A stretch of 6,831 nucleotides of DNA. Origin: Bacillota bacterium. GTDB lineage: Bacteria; Bacillota_A; Clostridia; Peptostreptococcales; Anaerovoracaceae. The stretch spans positions 1-6,831 of the forward strand of contig JAFYPY010000170.1 of NCBI GenBank assembly GCA_017547345.1, written 5' to 3'. The notes below the pieces were generated by a model. It was given only the letters and a program-made list of their open reading frames with translations, searched no databases and was not told where the DNA came from. The translations under genes and the position numbers were made by a program. Positions 5,671 through 6,831 of the stretch are shown piece after piece. Within the stretch, counting starts at the first letter, position 1, and the number at the start of each line of letters is the position of its first letter.

Positions 5671-6324
5671 ATGGCACAGACTTTCAAAATAGCAATTGAC
5701 GGACCTGGTGGTGCAGGCAAGTCAACAATAGCAAAGCTAATAGCAAAAAAATTAGGAATTGATTATATCGATACAGGCGCTATGTATAGAGCTTTAGGCT
5801 TAAAGATGATGAACCTAGGTCTTGAATTACAAGACGAAGAAGCTCTTAAAGAAGTTTTGGCAAAAACTGAAATTGACTTCAAAGATGGTGACATAATCCT
5901 TGATGGGCAAGTAGTAAGTCAGCTTATTAGAACACCGGAAGTTTCAATGGCGGCTTCAAAGGTTTCAGCATTTTCTTTTGTAAGAAAACATATGGTAGCT
6001 GCTCAGCAGAAGATGGGAGAAAGCAAGAGCGTAATTATGGATGGTCGTGACATCTGTACAGATGTTTTCCCGGACGCTGAGTATAAGTACTTTGTGACAG
6101 CTGATGCAAAAGAGAGAGCCATGAGAAGATATAAGGAACTTCTCGAAAAGGGTCAGGAAGCTGTTTTCGAACAGGTTCTAGCAGACATAGAACAGAGAGA
6201 TTATAACGATTCAACAAGAGCTGTTAGCCCTCTAAAACAGGCACCTGATGCTGAACTTGTTGACACTACACATATGACAATCGAAGAAGTTGTGAACTAC
6301 ATTTGCGACAAGGTAAAAGCATAA
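5671..6324 (+). CDS. cmk: (d)CMP kinase
   Basis: 217 residues, typical for the family. The enzyme phosphorylates CMP and dCMP with ATP in the cytoplasm, feeding CTP and dCTP pools. Visible motifs are the P-loop GPGGAGKST (residues 11-19), the nucleotide-binding YIDTGAMYRALGLK (32-45), the substrate-binding MDGRDICTDVFPDAE (123-137), the lid region RAMRRYKEL and the C-terminal DYNDSTRAVSPLKQAPDAELVDTT. Most Cmk proteins have GRDIGT where this one has GRDIC129T. Start: ATG 5671 with AGGAG (5661-5665) 5 bases upstream. A longer in-frame TTG at 5650 would put that ribosome binding site inside the gene and is less likely. It is downstream of nrdR with a short gap and no terminator between, so the two probably share a transcript. 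A strong hairpin follows the stop. Confidence 0.96.
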   Translation: MAQTFKIAIDGPGGAGKSTIAKLIAKKLGIDYIDTGAMYRALGLKMMNLGLELQDEEALKEVLAKTEIDFKDGDIILDGQVVSQLIRTPEVSMAASKVSAFSFVRKHMVAAQQKMGESKSVIMDGRDICTDVFPDAEYKYFVTADAKERAMRRYKELLEKGQEAVFEQVLADIEQRDYNDSTRAVSPLKQAPDAELVDTTHMTIEEVVNYICDKVKA

Positions 6325-6331
6325 TTATTAC
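6303..6331 (+). promoter_or_regulatory. weak candidate promoter for the penicillin-binding protein gene
   Basis: TTGCGA at 6303-6308 and TATTAC at 6326-6331 are 17 bases apart, each with 4 of 6 consensus matches. A start near 6338 would omit most of the 5' arm of the downstream hairpin, leaving the ribosome binding site of the next gene free. The match is weak and could be chance. Confidence 0.3.
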
Positions 6332-6365
6332 CTCCTATGGCAAAACTACCATAGGAGGTTTTTTT
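6330..6365 (+). terminator. intrinsic terminator of cmk that also sequesters the next gene's ribosome binding site
   Basis: An 11-bp perfect stem pairs ACCTCCTATGG (6330-6340) with 6349-6359 around an 8-base loop (CAAAACTA). Seven T residues at 6359-6365 follow, the form of a strong intrinsic terminator. The 3' arm contains AGGAGG (6353-6358), which sits 7 bases ahead of the ATG at 6366 and is the only good Shine-Dalgarno sequence for that gene. The 5' arm therefore acts as an anti-Shine-Dalgarno sequence when the stem forms. Confidence 0.9.
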
Positions 6366-6831
6366 ATGGAAAAAACACATTTGAGAAGAAACAAATCGCT
6401 ATTTATTGCCTACTGCGTGGTTATAACACTGCTTATGGGAAGAGTTGCTTTCATTCAGATAATAAGCCACGAAGAATTAGAGCAGGCCGCTATATCTCAA
6501 TATGAGATAGTAATAGAAAACCTAGATACGAGAGGCATAATTTTGGACCGAAACTATAGACCTCTTACAGGTGGAACTAATCAGTACTATTATTTTATTA
6601 GAAAAGAAAAAGAGGACAAGAAGCTTGAAAACATAATTCTAGATCTACGAGGCAGAGTAGTTTCGACAGAAGATTCTTCTTATTTGGTTTTTAGAACAGA
6701 AGACTTTAAGGAAAAAAAGAATGCGTTGCTTAAAGAAGAGTATGGTGCGTATGTGTTTAGATCTCAAGCAAGGTATGCGGACGACCAAATCGCATGTCAC
6801 TTGGTAGGCTATATAAATCAAGACGAAAAAA
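6366..6831 (+). CDS. class B penicillin-binding protein, SpoVD/PBP2-like (3' end missing)
   Basis: The frame is open from ATG 6366 to the window edge, 155 residues. A short basic N-terminus (EKTHLRRNK) precedes one membrane segment (about 11-33), giving a cytoplasmic N-terminus and an external body. The class B N-terminal (dimerisation/pedestal) signature follows: LDTRGIILDRNYRPL (53-67) and, near the end, RYADDQIACHLVGYIN (136-151), equivalent to the family's R-Y-x4-A-x-H-x-x-G-Y. The transpeptidase domain with its SxxK lies beyond the window, so I cannot tell a division (FtsI-like), elongation (PBP2-like) or sporulation (SpoVD-like) enzyme apart, nor check for a PASTA domain. Its AGGAGG site is inside the preceding terminator hairpin. 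Confidence 0.88.
   Translation, partial: MEKTHLRRNKSLFIAYCVVITLLMGRVAFIQIISHEELEQAAISQYEIVIENLDTRGIILDRNYRPLTGGTNQYYYFIRKEKEDKKLENIILDLRGRVVSTEDSSYLVFRTEDFKEKKNALLKEEYGAYVFRSQARYADDQIACHLVGYINQDEK

Noticed and set aside
6035..6217. Minus-strand 60-residue open frame within cmk
   Set aside because: It is antisense to a confident gene and lacks a ribosome binding site and any family match.
6260..6265. TTGACA within the end of cmk as a promoter for the penicillin-binding protein gene
   Set aside because: There is no -10 at proper spacing, and the bases encode the conserved VDTT of Cmk.

Overview
The window reads as a chromosomal segment of a low-GC, Gram-positive anaerobe of the class Clostridia. 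The support is AT-rich codon use with strong AGGAGG-type ribosome binding sites, lipobox lipoproteins, a YlmC/YmxH-family PRC-barrel protein, an nrdR-cmk pair, a class B penicillin-binding protein and a GGGtGRT-family protein. I cannot place it below class level from sequence alone. No rRNA, tRNA, CRISPR array or transposase was seen.

Layout, left to right. (1) 1-973: the 3' part of a GGGtGRT-family gene, closed by a hairpin terminator with T-runs on both flanks that can also stop the convergent gene. (2) 1076-3555: a small accessory-looking cassette. A 74-residue XRE-type repressor faces left. A two-gene operon faces right, encoding a lipoprotein with an OB-like domain and four CxxC-HxxH mini-repeats, then a membrane-anchored metallo-beta-lactamase-fold protein resembling the hydrolase part of ComEC. 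The divergent intergenic region carries two 17-bp near-identical imperfect palindromes. One lies in the spacer of each divergent promoter, a classic layout for mutual repression. (3) 3683-4768: a trigger-factor-like FKBP prolyl isomerase carried as a lipoprotein, with its own promoter and terminator. (4) 4875-6324: a PRC-barrel protein, nrdR (ribonucleotide reductase repressor) and cmk (CMP kinase). A 17-bp palindrome fills the nrdR promoter spacer. (5) 6366-6831: the 5' part of a class B penicillin-binding protein gene whose Shine-Dalgarno sequence lies inside the 3' arm of the terminator that follows cmk.

Most of the window is housekeeping: nucleotide metabolism, cell wall and extracytoplasmic folding. 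The unusual part is the 1076-3555 cassette. Both operon products are predicted to be anchored outside the membrane, and both end in the same kind of His/Cys-rich tail (H-x3/4-C-S ... G-aromatic-x2-C-G-x-C). A shared metal-dependent or envelope-targeting role is likely, but no function is assigned. The second notable element is the terminator that also hides a ribosome binding site at 6330-6365.
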